A stretch of DNA of 64,000 nucleotides. Source: Porites lobata. Its lineage: Eukaryota > Cnidaria > Anthozoa > Scleractinia > Poritidae. The stretch spans positions 550,001 to 614,000 of the forward strand of contig CALNXK010000015.1 in assembly GCA_942486035.1 (NCBI GenBank), given 5' to 3'. This document shows positions 60,226 through 64,000 of this stretch, piece by piece (position 1 is the first letter of the stretch; each line of letters begins with the position of its first letter). A program made the position numbers and the translations under genes. Below the pieces are notes generated by a model, which searched no databases, was not told the origin of the DNA, and saw nothing but the letters and a program-made list of their open reading frames with translations.

Positions 60226-61084
60226 ATTTCGATAGAAGCATTACAATAATCATAGTTTTTAAATATTTCCATGTAGACCAACTCTTCATATTCTATAATT
60301 ACTTCACTGTTAATCTTACACATCTGCAAAAACAACATGTATCGTAACCTTAAGTAATTTGTCCAGTTTCCTCTAACTGTGGGTATGAGTCCTGCGACGA
60401 AACTTTGAATTCAATAAACCTCTTTAGCTTTTACGTTTTGTTTTTCCAATAGAGGTCCCAGTGGATCGAACTTGACTCTATGTCTTTTCTTAAATTATGC
60501 CTATATATGCACGGGAATAAGACGAAATTTGAAAGAAACAGTTCTCTAGAGTATTATCACATGACCTGCATTGGGAAAACAAAACAAAGCTAGCTGTTGG
60601 GACTGTCAGGATTTCTAAATCGGCAAAACCAAACGGAGATTGCATGACAGAAAAAACTGAACACTTGAGGGCAATCATTAGTAATGGGTCATTCATCAGC
60701 TCTTGCAGAACACGTCACTTCAACTGGTCACAATTTGAAATGAGACCATTTTGACATTTTAGCAAGAGGAAAATCAGATACCCACTGTAAAATCAAGGAG
60801 ACTCTTCTTATTAGTGTTAACGGTCACTTCTGAAGATGTATGTTGCAGCATTCGAAACGTCAAGTTCGATATTATAAAAGTCAGTTATACAAAACGTTTG
60901 TTATTTCTGATGTTTGTAACCCAGTTTGTGTGTTATTCCTTTTAAAACTGAGATGGCCAAAAACCAAGAGCATTTACGATACCATGAAATCACTATTTAA
61001 AAGAAAAAAGTTCTCTACACCAGTTTACGCCCGTGGCCAAGTTTCGCACGGTTTCCTTAAAAGTGAAAAAAAAAACAGGGTGGC
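60226..61084. other. 3' flank of the ART-domain gene
   Basis: No recognisable gene. Small frames on both strands (60490-60696 and 60840-61118) have no motif. It presumably contains the 3' UTR of the minus-strand gene that ends at 61085. Confidence 0.3.
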
Positions 61085-62479
61085 TCAATCCTTATCTTTT
61101 GTGTTTGGGTTTTTGTAGATACTATACTGACAATTTTCAAGGTGAACATCACCCTCGTACAAGTATACGTCGCGATTAGAGTTTTTAACTTTCTTTACTT
61201 TATTCCTGTCCACTTTGAGTTCGATTACCCAATCGAGTTTGGCCCATAATCTTTGACTGTTTACAACTTGACCAGCGTCATCGTAGTTGTTGAGGAGTAT
61301 TTTCTTTGGGTCATTGCTTGGGTCGATGAAAGTAAAATAGACCCCTGCAAAAAAAAAAGAAAAGAAAAAGAAAAAAAAGAACTTGTCAAGCTGTGAAACA
61401 GACAAGGCGACAAGGCGAAGGGTCACGTGCAGCAAAACTAGCAACCATTTCACCGGATATTGACATTTTGAAAGCACAGTTAGTACTGGTTGGAAATTCA
61501 GAATATCTTTAGGAGTAAATACTAGTTCTCGTTTTTAGCATTTAAAATAAGAGATTACACTCATATTACAGACACGGCGACAAGGCGAAGGGTTACGTGC
61601 AGCAAAACTAGCAACCATTTCACCGGATATTGACATTTTGAAAGCACAGTTAGTACTGGTTGGAAATTCAGAATATCTTTAGGAGTAAATACTAGTTCTC
61701 GTTTTTAGCATTTAAAATAAGAGATTACACTCATATTACAGACACGGCAACAAGGCGAAGGGTCACGTGCAGCAAAACTAGCAACCATTTCACCGGATAT
61801 TGACATTTTGAAAGCACAGTTAGTACTGGTTGGAAATTCAGAATATCTTTAGGAGTAAATACTAGTTCTCGTTTTTAGCATTTAAAATAAGAGATTACAC
61901 TCATATTACAGACACGGCGACAAGGCGAAGGGTCACGTGCAGCAAAACTAGCAACCATTTCACCGGATATTGACATTTTGAAAGCACAGTTAGTACTGGT
62001 TGGAAATTCAGAATATCTCTAGGAGTAAATACTAGTTTTTAGCATTTAAAATAAGAGATTACACTCATATTACTAACGGTATAAGAGTCAACAAACTAGC
62101 GATTTACCACAGCCATGTCGTCGATTCTGTATGGGTGTTTCGTCGGTAGATCCTTTTATCACTTTACTCTTTTTGATGCCAGCAGCGCCAGTTGAATCGG
62201 TGTAATGATAAAGCGTTATCTGACCGTTATCTGAAAAATGATACGCACAAACTTCTCAAGTTAATTTTAAGTATCAAAATCCGGACTTCTTTCGTTGAAA
62301 ATCTCAGCTTAACCGAATTAAAAATTAGTCTTTCAGAGAAAGAGCTAGAGCGATATATATATGAAAAGAAACCAATTTCGTTGAAAGAACAACTTGAATT
62401 TTTTTTAAATGAGAAATGGTAGCAACCAGCAAGGTGAAAATGAGCGTCAGTGAACAGACAAGGGAACAGGAACACATGT

Positions 62480-62514
<35 letters not shown>

Positions 62515-64000
62515 CTGACTGGATTTATGAAAACATGGCTTCAGTGAGTGTCTAAAGGTCCTATGCTAGGAGCGTCCTTGGTACCAAGACTTTGACCCTC
62601 CCCATCCATGACAATGGGTGACTGTCTGCACCTCCCACTGAGCTCTGCAATTACCATGATAATCATTCTCAGAAGAGGTTTGGTTCAGCTGGCTAGGGAA
62701 AATTAAGACCAAGGTACTCGCCAGTCAAAGCCTGCACTGAACACTGCTGCTTACTGAAAGGGATGTGCCAAAACAGTCCCCTCCCTACCCCACTAGTTTT
62801 GACCCCAAGGCCTGATCCACCCACCCACTGTTAGGGCAGTCCCTGGGCTATCCAGCTGTACCGACCAAGACAGCAACCTCCCCCCCTACATTTTTGCTCA
62901 CCGGGCTGGCCTGGAGCCGGGCTTCGCCCGGCCGTAGGCGAAAACCCAGTGGCCACGTTTTAACAAAATCAGACAGATATATATATATATATATATACAC
63001 TTCACATTTTTGTTAGAATGACCTAAGGTTTGCTTGCAGATTATTTTCCCCCAAATCACCCAGCCCTTCCGCTGTGCCTACTGTTATCACAAATCTAAAC
63101 TACCTTTTTCTTTTTGTTTCTTTGATTTTTCTCTTTGCAAATTCCCGCTGCCACTTGAGGACGAACTGTCGCCAGGGTCACCACCAGGTGAACAGGTCGC
63201 AGGACCAGCGGCGTTTGTCAAAACAACTTTCTTTGCGTTGATTCGTGGAGGATTAAAAGGTTTCACAGCCGGGTTTATTATTTTCTCGCGAAAAACAAAG
63301 AAATTTGGAGAGAGCGACACCCTGCTAAAATCGCTTTCCATTCTGAGAGTAACTTTGCGTGTCATTGGTGTCAAAGTTACGCCTCCGTAGATGCGTTCTC
63401 CGTCCTCACAGTGGCAGACAGCCGGCACCCAATAGCACTCATTGGCCAAATCAGTGGACTGAAGGTACTCCTTGCAATTCTGCTTCAACGTAGAAACTGA
63501 TTTTCGATACTGTCTTAGTCTCATTGCAAGCTCATTGACCGTTTTCTGTTTAATCTGCGAAACAGATGGGACACGATTACGCGCTAATTGTTGTGCAATC
63601 ACACTCGAATCACCAAAACGCACCCAATGGTAAATCTCTTGGTAAGAGCCTGGAATGTTGCCCCTTAGATGGAATATTCCAGCTTTTTCTTCATCGCTAC
63701 CTAACCAGAACTGCAAAGCTAAGTTACACCATATTTTATCCAGTTTTTCTTGGCTCTCTCTCTGAACTTGTTGTATCTCTGACGCGTAGATTTCACCATA
63801 CCATGCATCCATCTCCTGACTCTCGTGCCGTCTTAGTTGTTCCTCCAAATATCTTTCAAATTCTGTGACAAAAGCTCCCAGGAATTGAACTTTGCAAAGT
63901 TCCTTCAGCCGCAAGAATTCAGGAAAATACTTTCCGATCTGATCATAATGTTTAGTAAAGTCAGCAACAAACTGTCCTTCCGGGCTGTCAGGATCTGGCC
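61085..64000 (-). CDS. Partial gene with C-terminal HYD1-like ADP-ribosyltransferase domain
   Basis: The 3' portion of a minus-strand gene whose 5' end lies beyond the window. Exons are >64000-63104, 62230-62108 and 61344-61085 (stop TGA); both junctions are phase 1 and fit GT..AG. The first exon encodes about 295 residues of an unassigned region containing PDSPEGQFVADFTKHYDQIG and PEFLRLKELCKV, then a Ser/Gly and Lys-rich linker (SSSSSGSG). The last two exons encode LYHYTD, then GAAGI, then a glycine-preceded GVYFT strand, as in the HYD1 group of ADP-ribosyltransferase-fold domains known from bacterial polymorphic toxins. If it is active it would bind NAD and modify a target, but the substrate, localisation and any toxicity are unknown. 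Without splicing, the first exon would read into the intron and stop at 63087. A 170-bp tandem array fills much of the last intron. It could instead be a catalytically altered self protein. Confidence 0.65.
61399..62075. repeat. 170-bp tandem repeat, four nearly identical units, in the last intron
   Basis: Units begin CAGACACGGCGACAAGGCGA at 61569, 61739 and 61909, after a first unit near 61399, giving a 170-bp period. Differences are one or a few bases per unit; the last lacks the TCTCGTTTTTAG segment by a short deletion. The direct repeats have no unique spacers, so this is not a CRISPR array. Confidence 0.93.
62470..62999. mobile_element. MITE inserted in a TA dinucleotide array
   Basis: Runs of (TA)n lie on both sides (62479-62513 and 62976-62997). 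Just inside are imperfect inverted ends: TCTGACTGGATTTATGAAAA at the left and TTTTAACAAAATCAGA at the right, followed inward by ATGGC and GTGGC-type words. The interior contains a GGAGCCGGGCTTCGCCCGGC stem. It lies in the intron between the first two ART-gene exons. Confidence 0.65.

Noticed and set aside
61399..62075. Regular direct repeats considered as a CRISPR array
   Set aside because: The 170-bp units are contiguous without unique spacers, and the host is eukaryotic.
62192..62422. Plus frame of 76 codons with plausible composition
   Set aside because: It overlaps antisense the exon 62230-62108, whose splice sites and ART motifs fit the neighbouring exons; the plus frame has no recognisable motif.
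1..64000. tRNA, 5S, snRNA and rRNA genes
   Set aside because: I looked for A/B-box pairs, snRNA start signatures and rRNA words and found none I could defend. A tool-based scan would be decisive.

Overview
The window reads as nuclear DNA of a marine invertebrate, most likely an anthozoan cnidarian (coral or anemone). The reasons are AT-rich intergenic DNA, spliced genes with GT..AG introns, several inverted-repeat element families that I recall as common in coral genomes, and gene types expanded in cnidarians. Species cannot be read from the sequence. Everything here rests on reading by eye, and no database search was run. Only about a tenth of the window is recognisably coding; the rest is layered repeats.

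Layout. 1-7 kb: a 29-bp minisatellite (about 1.0-1.8 kb) and a diverged, repeatedly duplicated module (2.1-6.8 kb). 7-17.3 kb: a large tetranucleotide (GTCA-type) satellite domain with higher-order units. 17.3-24.4 kb: nested inverted-repeat elements, a 168-bp tandem array and a 1.3-kb hAT-type element with an 8-bp target duplication. 24.77-35.14 kb: a complete 10.4-kb Mutator-like (MULE) transposon with 106-bp terminal inverted repeats and a 9-bp target duplication. It was inserted into a smaller repeat whose uninterrupted paralogue lies at 57.2-57.7 kb. Its single eight-exon gene encodes, in order, a CaRF/FAR1-like DNA-binding region, a MULE DDE transposase, a SWIM finger, an octapeptide-repeat linker, a Ulp1/SENP-type (C48) protease and a PHD finger. 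A frameshift and a stop codon suggest that this copy is decayed.

37.6-50.5 kb (minus strand): an adhesion/secretin-like 7TM receptor gene with a signal peptide and a somatomedin-B-like exon. Its introns hold several MITEs and a degraded 5-kb LINE (esterase-type ORF1, endonuclease plus reverse transcriptase ORF2) whose 3' end abuts the TM1 exon. 52-57 kb: three tandem 1.65-1.7-kb units, two of which share a later foldback insertion. 57-61 kb: nested MITEs, including a pogo-like element inside another MITE. 61.1 kb to the window end (minus strand): the 3' part of a gene whose last two exons form a domain resembling the HYD1-type ADP-ribosyltransferases of bacterial polymorphic toxins.

The most notable systems are the MULE with its SUMO-protease and PHD modules and a six-fold repeated candidate transposase-binding motif, and the toxin-like ART domain in a spliced animal gene. 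No tRNA, rRNA or CRISPR array was found.
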